51,717 nt of DNA from positions 1 through 51,717 of the forward strand of contig CAJBYO010000043.1 of assembly GCA_903959905.1 (NCBI GenBank), read 5' to 3'. The notes beneath the pieces were generated by a model. It did no database searches. It saw only the letters and a list, made by a program, of their open reading frames with translations, and had not been told where the DNA came from. The stretch is from an uncultured Bacteroidales bacterium (GTDB lineage: Bacteria > Bacteroidota > Bacteroidia > Bacteroidales > FEN-979). The position numbers and the translations under genes are program-made. Below, one piece after another: positions 15,395 to 24,036 of this stretch (position 1 is the first letter of the stretch; the number at the start of each line of letters is the position of its first letter).

Positions 15395-15850
15395 ATGATT
15401 CAGCAAAACTTTGATTCCCCTGATGTGCTGGATGCCCTTGCAAAAGGAGACCTGGGCAGGGCACGGGAACTTTCAGGATCGGTATTTGTGATCAGTGCAA
15501 CCGTGGTGCATGGCAATCACCTCGGCAGAACGCTTGGGTTTCCGACCGCCAACCTTGACCTTTCAGACAACCACCCTTTTCTACTGGCCCATGGGGTATA
15601 CGCGGTTACGGCTGTTGTGAACAGTGTGGTTTATAAAGGCATGGCCAACGCCGGGATCCGCCCGACAATTTCCGGAAAAGCCCTCTCGGTTGAAGTGAAT
15701 CTCTTTGATTTTTCAGGCGACCTCTACGGGACTACTCTTGTTGTTTCTTTTCTTGAACGGATCCGGGATGAGGTAAAATTTGAAACCCTTGACCTGCTTG
15801 TTCAGCAGATTCACCATGACAAACAAACGGCCCTGAAACTACTTGCCTGA
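15395..15850 (+). CDS. Stand-alone riboflavin kinase (RibF C-terminal domain only)
   Basis: This 151-residue protein corresponds to the C-terminal flavokinase domain of bifunctional RibF. It has the GxxxGRxLGFPTAN loop (HGNHLGRTLGFPTANLDL), the NAGIRPT segment, and the catalytic Glu in SVEVNLFDFSGDLYG. The N-terminal FAD synthetase half is absent, yet the first 30 residues (DVLDALAKGDLGRARELSG) still match the junction segment that joins the halves in full RibF. It should convert riboflavin to FMN and not make FAD. It starts 32 bases after the membrane complex operon. TAGTTTTG at 15383-15390 could be a -7 element giving a nearly leaderless transcript, but no -33 is seen. The 3' end overlaps the convergent gldH-like gene by 12 bases. 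Confidence 0.85.
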   Translation: MIQQNFDSPDVLDALAKGDLGRARELSGSVFVISATVVHGNHLGRTLGFPTANLDLSDNHPFLLAHGVYAVTAVVNSVVYKGMANAGIRPTISGKALSVEVNLFDFSGDLYGTTLVVSFLERIRDEVKFETLDLLVQQIHHDKQTALKLLA

Positions 15851-16336
15851 CGGTTTCAGCCTGATTCCCACACCTTTTATCCCGGTCGTGCTCAGGTGCG
15901 GCGTGAGATTCTCAATTTCAATCTTCAGGATTCCCGGCTTTCCGATGTTAATTTCCCGCTTTAACAGGATCATTCCCTGGCATGAATCCTTGCTGCATTC
16001 AATACTGAAGTCGCCTGATTTTGACTTCACCTCCAACTGGTATTCATGTATCCGCTCTTCCCCTGACGGGGTGTTCATGACCATATTGAAATCCAGGGTT
16101 TCATATTGAAATTCAGGAGTAAACCTGGCAAAAAGATAAATATCGTAAGCAGCTGCTTTTTTAACGGGCACCTCAAAACTCAGCAAATTAAACCGCTCCC
16201 AGGCACTGCCGGGAAACTTGTGGTATAACTCCTGGGTTTCACTTTTATGGCAACCCTGGATGGCAACCGCAACAACAAATAACAGCATCACCCTCATCAG
16301 CGGGACGTAACCCCGCGTGTTCTCTTTATACATCAT
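15839..16336 (-). CDS. gldH: GldH-like gliding-motility lipoprotein
   Basis: This 165-residue lipoprotein has a lipobox ending AIQGC. The body pattern (YHKFPGSAWERFNLLSFEVPV, YDIYLFARFTPEFQYETLDF, SFEVP and a closing GIKGVGIRLKP) fits GldH, an outer-membrane-associated lipoprotein needed for gliding and T9SS function in flavobacteria and present in many non-gliding Bacteroidota. The first ATG (16336) overlaps the stop of the upstream kinase gene by 11 bases and suggests translational coupling; an alternative start at 16297 would give a shorter signal peptide. T9SS-type substrates are encoded elsewhere in the window. The assignment rests on pattern recognition, not an alignment. Confidence 0.6.
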   Translation of the reverse strand: MMYKENTRGYVPLMRVMLLFVVAVAIQGCHKSETQELYHKFPGSAWERFNLLSFEVPVKKAAAYDIYLFARFTPEFQYETLDFNMVMNTPSGEERIHEYQLEVKSKSGDFSIECSKDSCQGMILLKREINIGKPGILKIEIENLTPHLSTTGIKGVGIRLKPSGK

Positions 16337-19300
16337 CCTCCGGAAATTTTAAAATAAAAGTCGTTCCCTCTTTTTCAACAGAATGAAAGGTGATTTCACC
16401 GTTCATGGCTGTTACAATCGCTTTGACAATGGCCAGCCCCAGGCCCATCCCACTTGTTTTCGTGGTGAAATCGGGTTGAAATACTTTATCTGCACGGTCA
16501 GTTGATATCCCGCAACCGTTATCTGTCACATGGATGACGATATGTTCCGCCTCCCTGGCGATTAGTATTTCTATCACTCCCTTGTCTGGAACTTCTATGG
16601 ACTGAACGGCATTGTTTACCAGGTTTGTAAATACCCTGATTACCTGCGAGCGGTCGGCAAGGATCATCGGTTTGGCCATTTCAGATACAAGTTCAAAACG
16701 AATGGATGATCCATCCTGGTATAATGAAAGTACGAATCGAATAACCTCTTCTATATCAATTCTTTTCATTACTACAGCAGGCATTTTTGCAAAATCTGAG
16801 AAGTCGGTGGCAATAACCGAGAGCGCATCAATCTGCTCAACCATGTTTTTTGTAAACCGTGCAAGCCGCTGATCCCAGTCGGGCGCTTTTTCATTCCATG
16901 CCTTTTCAAGGTACTGTGCGCTTAATTTCATGGGAGTCAGCGGGTTCTTGATCTCATGGGCTACCTGCCGGGCCATTTCCCGCCAGGCACTTTCACGTTC
17001 GGACCTGGCAAGTTTATCTGCACTCTTCTCCAGTTCTTCAATCATCCTGTTGTATTCGGTCACCAGTTCACCGATCTCATCTTCCTGCCTCCACGATATC
17101 TTCTCGTTGGGCATACCCAGCCTAAGCTGCGACATTTTGTTTGCCAGCATCGCCAATGGGGCTGTTATGTAGTTGGATATCAATACGGTCACAAAAACAC
17201 CAAACAGGATTAAAATGATATATACATTGATAAACGTTACCAGGAAAGAAGAGATCTCCTTTCTGGCTTCATCCTGCTTTGCGAAATACGGCAGGTTCAC
17301 GAATCCAAGCAACTCCTCATTGTCATTGTAAAACGGAAGATAGGCCGAATTGAACTGCATGGTGCCGATTGACTCGTTATGAATAAATATGGAGCTTTTT
17401 TCGGTAATGAGTTTACGGTAAGCTTCTGCATTCATTCTTTCAGAGAGGAGGCCTTCTTCGAAGATCTGCGGCCTGCTTGAAGCAATAAGCATCCCTTTTT
17501 CATTGAAAAGATTGATATCAGTAAAGAATACGTTTGATAACTTCACCAGGAAATCATCCGGATCACCTTTCTGTGCATCGTTCATTCCCCTTAGGAAACC
17601 ATACTTATGCTGCACCTCCACAATCACAGAAAATGCTTTTTCCCGCAGGTTATCAACGTTCTTTTTGGCATTGATCCTGATGATATAGGCGGCCTGTAAA
17701 AAGCCTATGGCAATCATGGTAACTGCAAGGATCCCGATAAGCGAGATGTTCAGCCTGTTCCTGAGGCTTGCCGGAACCGGACTGATATTCCCGGGGAATC
17801 GAAGCGACACATGGATAAGCAGCATCACCAGTGAAAAAAGGATGAAAAGATATGGGAATGGCGTGGCAAGCGAAAGATAATCGTCATCCTTTTTACTGAT
17901 CAGCAAAGCATCTGTGGCATTCACCCGGAAGTAGTGATGCAATCTGCCGTCATCGGAAAAAACCGGCTTTGACGCAGTAAATGACTTATACTGGTCAAGC
18001 TCCATCTTATAATCTATTGATCCGACTGCCCTGATTAGCCTCCCTTTCTGGTAAAGACCATAGGAGTAATCCGACAAATTGGGCAGGTCCATCCTTGATT
18101 TGTCCATCATCAAACCCGGGTAACCGGGGTCGGGATATGCATTCTTCAAATTGAATTCGATAAAAACAGCCGGATAGACACCCTTGCCCGGTCCTTCGGG
18201 CTCCACAGAAAGAATGGCCAGGTAGTATTCCTTTCCAACTCCATAGTCAAGGAAGAACAGGTCGGGAAGTGCTGTTGCCTCACCATATTCCTTAATGATC
18301 TCCTGGAAATATTTGCTGCAGTTTACCAGGTAACCCTGTGGCTGGATCCGAAGGTCTTTCAGGTGGTCACAAACGGTAACCTGTACCTGGTATTTCTGCC
18401 AGTAATCGTTAAAATATCGTTCTTTCAGGTAAGCGGAAAGGCTGTCGGGCCCCGGTTTCAGCATACCGGATCCGGCAGACAGTATCCTTCGAATATTTGT
18501 GTCAGCAATTAGTTTCCGCTCAGCCTGCTCATACAGCACCTCGGTAACCGGGTTGCGGCGCGTGGCCAGTTTCACTGCAAGGATGTTCAGTTTCTCGCGT
18601 TCCTTCGTTTTATTACACCGGTTAAGCAAAAATGTCCCGAAAACTGAATAAAAACAGAGAAGCAGCAACATGCCGGTGACTGAAAAGGCGGGCTTGCTTT
18701 TCCTTCTTATAAACCAGAACAGAAAGAGGTAAATAAGGAAAAATAAAGAAATTAAGCCCCCATCTTCCCATGTCCAAAAATGGAAAAGCAGAACAGACAG
18801 GCAGGTAACAATTCCTGCCGGAATGAAAACCCTGTTCCCCGGCAATATTTCAAAAAGCGCATCCGACAACCGGGAGGTGATCATCCAGAAAGAGGCAAAC
18901 AGGGCGAGGATGATGTAAATTCCCAGGGCACTGCCGGCATTTAATCCGGAGATGTTTTGCAGATTGAGGGGAATGGAGGAATTAATCACGAGGTCGGATA
19001 AAAAATATCCGGTTGCCAAAAAGCACACCATGATGATTCCCAGCATGAAGGTTGCCAAAGCATAGCGTTTAACATTGCCTGGCACCTCGTCCTTCCTTCT
19101 GAAAATTCCGGTTGTATAATAAACCAGGACGATGGCCAGGAGCAATGTGATATTCAGGGCAAAATCGCCCAGCGATGGCAGAAACGCGGAAGAGGAATAC
19201 AGTGCAGGACTAAACAAACCGGATTGGCTCATTTCGAGAGGAAAACCTGAATAATAGTGGATCATCCTCAACAAGACCAGGGTACCTGCATACAATGCAA

Positions 19301-20042
19301 GCAGAAGGTTTTCCCGCCCTTTGAACCATTCGGCAGCTGAGTACAGGCGGAACAGAAAACAGAACAAACAAAGAGAGGCTCCCAGGAATAGAAAAAACAT
19401 CAACGCTGCGGGGCCGTCGGAGCGGGGCCGGTAATTTTCAAATCCTATGCTGACGAGGTAGTTTTTATCCTGGTCATACATGGCAAAAGACCCCTTGCTT
19501 TCTGTTAACGCCAATGACGGCGGAAAATCAAACCCGGGTGCAAATTCATTCAGGAGATAATCATTTTGAAAATGGTAGCGGGATTTGATGAGGTAGCAGC
19601 CAACAATAGAATAATCACCCCGTTTTATTTTGATGAACCCATACCACCCGTTTTTAAGCTGAAGGACAAAACTTATCCGGGCCTCATTCAAAATAAAACC
19701 TGCCGGCAGAATAACCTTGTTGTTGTTCCAGAAAACCAGTGAATCATTTTTAAATGCAAAAAGGAATACCGGCTCTTCAAAACTTTCGGTTCCCGAAGAT
19801 TCGATTCGTGGTTTGATTCCGGAGTCGGAAATAAACCCTTTGGTGCTCCAAAGAGCTTCGGCACTTTTTCTGGCACCGGCCTGGGCGGCCAAAATTTTCT
19901 GCTGAAAGTCGCTGGCAATTTTCTGCGGACTGTTTTCATGGTGAAACCAGATCCGAAGTGCTGCTATGGAAACAAAGAGCAAAACGGAAAGGACGAACCA
20001 GGGAAATCCCCAAAAATTGACGCCTTTTCTTTGTGAATACAC
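16326..20042 (-). CDS. Very large membrane sensor histidine kinase, NtrY-like
   Basis: This protein has 1238 residues. After an anchor helix (about 14-32) and an extracytoplasmic segment there is a block of many hydrophobic helices (about 215-500), a second extracytoplasmic sensor region, helices near 725, 780 and 935, a HAMP domain (about 955-1005), and a kinase core. The H-box AHEIKNPLTPMKLS places the phosphorylated His at 1029. The N-box is NLVNNAVQS (about 1143), G1 is DNGCGIS (about 1175) and G2 is GMGLGLAI. HEIKNPLTPMKLS is the NtrY-type H-box. The core is complete, so it should be active. No response regulator lies in the window, so it is an orphan by position. It overlaps the gldH-like gene, which suggests a role linked to the envelope or gliding, but the signal is unknown. 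Confidence 0.85.
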   Translation of the reverse strand: MYSQRKGVNFWGFPWFVLSVLLFVSIAALRIWFHHENSPQKIASDFQQKILAAQAGARKSAEALWSTKGFISDSGIKPRIESSGTESFEEPVFLFAFKNDSLVFWNNNKVILPAGFILNEARISFVLQLKNGWYGFIKIKRGDYSIVGCYLIKSRYHFQNDYLLNEFAPGFDFPPSLALTESKGSFAMYDQDKNYLVSIGFENYRPRSDGPAALMFFLFLGASLCLFCFLFRLYSAAEWFKGRENLLLALYAGTLVLLRMIHYYSGFPLEMSQSGLFSPALYSSSAFLPSLGDFALNITLLLAIVLVYYTTGIFRRKDEVPGNVKRYALATFMLGIIMVCFLATGYFLSDLVINSSIPLNLQNISGLNAGSALGIYIILALFASFWMITSRLSDALFEILPGNRVFIPAGIVTCLSVLLFHFWTWEDGGLISLFFLIYLFLFWFIRRKSKPAFSVTGMLLLLCFYSVFGTFLLNRCNKTKEREKLNILAVKLATRRNPVTEVLYEQAERKLIADTNIRRILSAGSGMLKPGPDSLSAYLKERYFNDYWQKYQVQVTVCDHLKDLRIQPQGYLVNCSKYFQEIIKEYGEATALPDLFFLDYGVGKEYYLAILSVEPEGPGKGVYPAVFIEFNLKNAYPDPGYPGLMMDKSRMDLPNLSDYSYGLYQKGRLIRAVGSIDYKMELDQYKSFTASKPVFSDDGRLHHYFRVNATDALLISKKDDDYLSLATPFPYLFILFSLVMLLIHVSLRFPGNISPVPASLRNRLNISLIGILAVTMIAIGFLQAAYIIRINAKKNVDNLREKAFSVIVEVQHKYGFLRGMNDAQKGDPDDFLVKLSNVFFTDINLFNEKGMLIASSRPQIFEEGLLSERMNAEAYRKLITEKSSIFIHNESIGTMQFNSAYLPFYNDNEELLGFVNLPYFAKQDEARKEISSFLVTFINVYIILILFGVFVTVLISNYITAPLAMLANKMSQLRLGMPNEKISWRQEDEIGELVTEYNRMIEELEKSADKLARSERESAWREMARQVAHEIKNPLTPMKLSAQYLEKAWNEKAPDWDQRLARFTKNMVEQIDALSVIATDFSDFAKMPAVVMKRIDIEEVIRFVLSLYQDGSSIRFELVSEMAKPMILADRSQVIRVFTNLVNNAVQSIEVPDKGVIEILIAREAEHIVIHVTDNGCGISTDRADKVFQPDFTTKTSGMGLGLAIVKAIVTAMNGEITFHSVEKEGTTFILKFPEDDV

Positions 20043-20160
20043 TAAGTTACAGATTTACAACGCAATGAAACGGACTCACAGGAGCGCGTATAAACTCACT
20101 TTAAGCCACGGTTGATGAATTTCCTCAAAACACCCCTTGCGTTCAATACGGAGGCTAAAA

Positions 20161-21054
20161 TTACGTCTTTTTTACCGAAAGTATGAATATTTGGCTTGAA
20201 TGCCCTCTTGTGGCAATACCGGCCATAAAATTTGACCAGGCTCCCTTAAAAAACGCTTTTACGTGGTTGGTTTTTCCAGTCAGGTATTTTTCACTTAACA
20301 TAGAAACATAAAATGCGTCAAGTTTCTGAGGAACTGTTTTTACAATTTCGAATCCGTGATTTTTCGCCAGGATGGTCACGCTGCTTTCGGTAAAGTGATA
20401 AAGGTGCCTGGGAACATCGTAGGCTGCCCAATACTTTCCATAATGTGCTGCATCCCATGAATTGCTGTTAGGAACTGCTGCTATAAAAACACCTCCCGGA
20501 AGAAGCAACGATTTAACCTGTTCAAGTGATTCGTTCAGTTCATGAAGATGTTCAAGAACATGCCACATGGTAATGCAACTGAATTTGCATGTTAACGGAT
20601 CAAGCTTTCCAAGTGCTGTGGTGACAGGAATGCCATTTACCTGTTGTGCAAAACTGCCCGCCTTTTCATTTGGTTCAACCCCTGAAACATCATAGCCCTT
20701 TGAATTACAGTAGTGCAGAAACTCTCCGGTACCGCAGCCAATATCCAGGATGCTTCCTGAACTGGTGTACCTGTTTACAATGTTAAACTTTGTCCTGATG
20801 GAAAACACCCGCGCAATTTTATACAGCCTGGTAACCAATCCTGCCTTTTCAGCATCATGGGAGATATATTCATCCGACTGGTAGTATCGTCCTATTTCCC
20901 GGATATCCGGTCTTGGATTGACAAATTTAAACCCACAGTCATTGCATTTTTGTATTGAAAACGGTTCATTTGTCAGAAAATAGTCGGCCGTTTCAAGAAA
21001 GTTTGAAAATCCTGATTTTCCGCAAACCGGGCAAGATGATAAATTCTCGTTCAT
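20161..21054 (-). CDS. SAM-dependent methyltransferase with N-terminal zinc ribbon
   Basis: This 297-residue protein has two CxxC knuckles near the start (SCPVCGKSG and QKCNDCGFKF, about 8-40), like the zinc-ribbon of sugar and lipid methyltransferases. A class I Rossmann methyltransferase domain follows, with motif I ILDIGCGTGEFL (about 100-112) and the post-motif segment MWHVLEHLHE (about 165). The substrate cannot be read from sequence; such proteins often act on glycolipid or polysaccharide intermediates. It starts 25 bases after mnmG, with a parS-like site in the gap. Confidence 0.85.
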   Translation of the reverse strand: MNENLSSCPVCGKSGFSNFLETADYFLTNEPFSIQKCNDCGFKFVNPRPDIREIGRYYQSDEYISHDAEKAGLVTRLYKIARVFSIRTKFNIVNRYTSSGSILDIGCGTGEFLHYCNSKGYDVSGVEPNEKAGSFAQQVNGIPVTTALGKLDPLTCKFSCITMWHVLEHLHELNESLEQVKSLLLPGGVFIAAVPNSNSWDAAHYGKYWAAYDVPRHLYHFTESSVTILAKNHGFEIVKTVPQKLDAFYVSMLSEKYLTGKTNHVKAFFKGAWSNFMAGIATRGHSSQIFILSVKKT

Positions 21055-21062
21055 TTTTTGTG

Positions 21063-21078
21063 AGTTTCACGTGGAACA
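21063..21078. promoter_or_regulatory. parS-like ParB binding site
   Basis: On the minus strand this reads TGTTCCACGTGAAACT, one mismatch from the Bacillus-type site TGTTCCACGTGAAACA. It fills the gap between the mnmG stop and the next start. A second, perfect site lies at 22961-22976. Confidence 0.75.
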
Positions 21079-22947
21079 TTAACGTCCAAGGTATACAATC
21101 AGCACCGAAATATCTGCAGGAGAAACGCCACTGATACGCACAGCCTGGCCGATCGTATGGGGCCTGACCCTGCTCAATTTTTCACGGGCTTCGTGCGACA
21201 GGGAGATCAATTTACCATAATCGAACCCTTCGGGCAACACAAGATTTTCAAGGTTTGACAGTTTCTCTACCAGGTCCTGTTCCTTGCCAATATAACTGTC
21301 ATACTTAATTTTGATCTCTGTTTCTTCGGTTATTTCCTCTTCTACAATGTCATTTTCATTGACATAATCCCGGATTTCGGGAACATGCCGCATCAATTCT
21401 TTCAGGCCTAACTGCGGCCTTAACAACAGGGTGGCAGCTTTCTGTTTCTGACTGATCGGGTTCGTATCCATCTCCGCCAGCAGGCCATTCACCTGGTCTG
21501 GCAAAAGGCTTAATTTATGTAAATAATCAATGAAATCGTTGACTTTTTCGTACTTCCTTTTAACAACATCAAGGCGTTCGGTTGATGCCAGTCCGATATC
21601 ATGAGATAGTTGTGTGAGCCGCTGGTCGGCATTATCCTGCCGCAATAAAATCCGGTATTCCGCCCGTGATGTAAACATCCGGTAAGGTTCTTCGGTTCCT
21701 TTTGTAATCAGGTCGTCAATGAGTACTCCAATATAGGCATCTGAGCGCTTTAAGATGAATGGTTTTTCACCCCTGATCTTTAAATGAGCATTTATCCCGG
21801 CCATTAAACCCTGTGCCGCCGCCTCTTCATAACCGGTTGTTCCGTTAATCTGGCCGGCGAAATAAAGGTGGCCGATTATCTTGGTTTCAAGTGAAAAATT
21901 AAGTTGTTCAGGTGGGAAATAATCGTATTCAATGGCATAACCAGGCCTGAAAAACTTTGCTTTTTCAAAGCCCTGAACTTGTCGCAATGCAGCAAACTGA
22001 ACATCCTCCGGAAGCGAAGAAGAAAATCCGTTTACATAGTATTCTACTGTGTCCCATCCCTCCGGTTCAATGAAAAGCTGGTGCCTGTCTTTGGTTGAAA
22101 ACCGGTCAATTTTATCCTCAATGGAGGGGCAATATCTTGGTCCTCGCCCCTGGATTCTTCCTGAAAACATCGGAGATTTATCAAACCCGGTACGAAGAAT
22201 ATCATGCGATTCGGTATTGGTATAGGTGAGCCAGCAACTCCTTTGTTTTGACAGACCAGGTGTCATGGAATAAGAGAATTTACCAGGAATTTCATCTCCA
22301 GGCTGCTCTACCATGCGTGAAAAATCAAGCGATCTTCCATCCACTCTTACAGGCGTTCCTGTCTTCATACGGCTGGCAGAAAAACCAAAATCAACGAGTT
22401 TCTCAGTGAGGTTCTTTGACGATCCGTCACCCATTCTGCCCCCTGAAAAATGCTTTTCCCCGATATGTATTAAACCGTTCAGAAAAGTACCGTTTGCCAG
22501 AATAAGTGCTGTACAGGAAATTTCAATTCCCAATCCCGTTTTAACCCCGGCTATATTCCCGTTCTTAACTATTATATCCACAACTGAGTCCTGCCAGAAG
22601 TCAACATTCGGGGTTTGCTCCAACATATTCCGCCATTCAACAGAAAAAAGAACCCTGTCGTTTTGTGCTCTCGGGCTCCACATGGCAGGACCTTTTGATC
22701 TGTTCAGCATCCTGAACTGGATCATTGTTTTGTCTGTTACTATGCCGGAATAACCTCCAAGCGCATCAATTTCACGAACGATCTGTCCCTTGGCGATTCC
22801 CCCCATAGATGGGTTGCATGACATCTGCGCCATGTTCATCATATTCATGGTAATCAACAATACCTTTGATCCCATGTTGGCCGCTCCGGCGGCAGCTTCA
22901 CAACCGGCGTGTCCGGCTCCGACTACAATAATATCGTATTTTTGCAT
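21079..22947 (-). CDS. mnmG: tRNA uridine-5-carboxymethylaminomethyl modification enzyme, FAD subunit
   Basis: MnmG (GidA) works with MnmE to place carboxymethylaminomethyl groups at wobble U34 of several tRNAs, using FAD and tetrahydrofolate. The 622-residue protein has the FAD loop DIIVVGAGHAGCEAA at the N-terminus, the family signature GPRYCPSIEDK, GYEEAAAQGLMAGIN, and a helical C-terminal MnmE-binding domain. The chosen start gives MQKYDIIVVGAG. An upstream ATG at 22977 would begin with residues encoded by the parS-like site itself, which is less likely. TAATTTTG on the minus strand at 23012-23019 is a possible -7 element. Confidence 0.95.
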   Translation of the reverse strand: MQKYDIIVVGAGHAGCEAAAGAANMGSKVLLITMNMMNMAQMSCNPSMGGIAKGQIVREIDALGGYSGIVTDKTMIQFRMLNRSKGPAMWSPRAQNDRVLFSVEWRNMLEQTPNVDFWQDSVVDIIVKNGNIAGVKTGLGIEISCTALILANGTFLNGLIHIGEKHFSGGRMGDGSSKNLTEKLVDFGFSASRMKTGTPVRVDGRSLDFSRMVEQPGDEIPGKFSYSMTPGLSKQRSCWLTYTNTESHDILRTGFDKSPMFSGRIQGRGPRYCPSIEDKIDRFSTKDRHQLFIEPEGWDTVEYYVNGFSSSLPEDVQFAALRQVQGFEKAKFFRPGYAIEYDYFPPEQLNFSLETKIIGHLYFAGQINGTTGYEEAAAQGLMAGINAHLKIRGEKPFILKRSDAYIGVLIDDLITKGTEEPYRMFTSRAEYRILLRQDNADQRLTQLSHDIGLASTERLDVVKRKYEKVNDFIDYLHKLSLLPDQVNGLLAEMDTNPISQKQKAATLLLRPQLGLKELMRHVPEIRDYVNENDIVEEEITEETEIKIKYDSYIGKEQDLVEKLSNLENLVLPEGFDYGKLISLSHEAREKLSRVRPHTIGQAVRISGVSPADISVLIVYLGR

Positions 22948-22960
22948 CAACTGCCTGAGT

Positions 22961-22976
22961 TGTTTCACGTGAAACA
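22961..22976. promoter_or_regulatory. parS site
   Basis: TGTTTCACGTGAAACA is a perfect 16-bp palindrome identical to the consensus ParB binding site. It lies immediately upstream of mnmG and pairs with the near-match at 21063-21078. Chromosomal parS sites usually cluster near the replication origin. Confidence 0.9.
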
Positions 22977-23121
22977 ATCAGTGTATTTATAGTTTAACAA
23001 TGAATAAAAAACAAAATTACGACTAAATATCATTCCTTAATTGGTCAATTAAAAATGACGCTTAGCGGGTAATTCCGGATGAAAACAAGCTGTATGAAAA
23101 ACGGGAAAAAACAGGATCTAC

Positions 23122-23553
23122 TTATGTGAACAGCCGTGCTTCCAGATAGTGATTTTCCTTCCTGCGCATTTCCTCTTTTTCCTGTTTTGACTTATCGTGA
23201 TAACCTGCGAGATGTAATATGCCATGAATCATAACCCGGTGCAGTTCATCTGCGGTCGTTTGGTTGAACTTTCCGGCATTCTCTTTAACCCTGGGGATGC
23301 TTATAAAAATATCTCCGCAGAGTGTCGAATTCTCGTCTTCAACGGGAAAGGTTATAATATCTGTTAACGTTCTATGTTTTAAATATTTGTAGTTCAATTG
23401 CATTAGATATTCATCGTCACAGAAAATAAAATTAAATTCACCCGGAACCCTCCCCTCCATCTCTACAACACTGCATATCCAATTGCGGAGTTTGCCTTTG
23501 CTTTTAGGGGCAAAAGTGATATTCTCACTGAAAAAATTAATCTTACAACTCAT
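23122..23553 (-). CDS. ybeY: Endoribonuclease YbeY (rRNA maturation factor)
   Basis: This single-strand endoribonuclease acts in 16S rRNA 3' maturation and ribosome quality control. The 143-residue protein carries the zinc site H-x3-H-x5-H in MIHGILHLAGYHDKS near 108-122 and the fold signature LNYKYLKHRTLTDIITFP. Length is normal. Its start overlaps the stop of the upstream RsbW-like gene by four bases, so translation is probably coupled. The 140 bases after it, up to mnmG, contain no further gene. Confidence 0.95.
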   Translation of the reverse strand: MSCKINFFSENITFAPKSKGKLRNWICSVVEMEGRVPGEFNFIFCDDEYLMQLNYKYLKHRTLTDIITFPVEDENSTLCGDIFISIPRVKENAGKFNQTTADELHRVMIHGILHLAGYHDKSKQEKEEMRRKENHYLEARLFT

Positions 23554-24035
23554 TTTCTGTGGATAAGAATATCCTTTTTACTCCAGTATTCTTTAAGCTC
23601 GGTAATGCGTTTCAATGATTTTTCATAGTTCATGCTTGACACATAGAAAACGAGCATGATGCTTTTTGCGTTCACCGAGATGGTAATTTCATCGGTCAGC
23701 GCCTTTATGATAAAAATGTCACGCGACAGTTTATGCTTCCTTATTTCCCGGTCCAGAATATCCTCATTACCGGCCTCTTTGCCCTCCTCATCGACCATCT
23801 TAATCTTAAACATCAATCCCTTCGGATTTCGGTCAAAACTGATAGAAAGATGTCCCTGTCCCGCAGCTTCGTTAATTGCGATGAGAATACCTGCAGCCTC
23901 AGTTGTGGCAAGCAGGATATTCCCGAAATACTCGTTGTTGATATTATAAAAATCACAAATTTCCTCTACAAACCGCTCAAGCCTGGATATCTCCTTTTGG
24001 CCGGAAATAACCAGATTTCTGTAATCCCTTTTCAT
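23550..24035 (-). CDS. RsbW-like ATPase-fold protein with degenerate nucleotide motifs
   Basis: This 161-residue protein resembles the anti-sigma kinase fold (HATPase_c_2). It has helix NILLATTEAAGILIAINEAA where RsbW has the N-box, strand LSISFDRNPKGLMFKIKM, and helix RDIFIIKALTDEITI where RsbW has the G2 region. The N-box Asn, the DxGxG of G1 and the GxG of G2 are all missing, so ATP binding and kinase activity are doubtful. It sits between the DUF4175 and ybeY genes with overlaps on both sides. A scaffolding or sensing role is possible; no partner sigma factor is visible. Confidence 0.6.
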   Translation of the reverse strand: MKRDYRNLVISGQKEISRLERFVEEICDFYNINNEYFGNILLATTEAAGILIAINEAAGQGHLSISFDRNPKGLMFKIKMVDEEGKEAGNEDILDREIRKHKLSRDIFIIKALTDEITISVNAKSIMLVFYVSSMNYEKSLKRITELKEYWSKKDILIHRK

Positions 24036-24036
24036 A

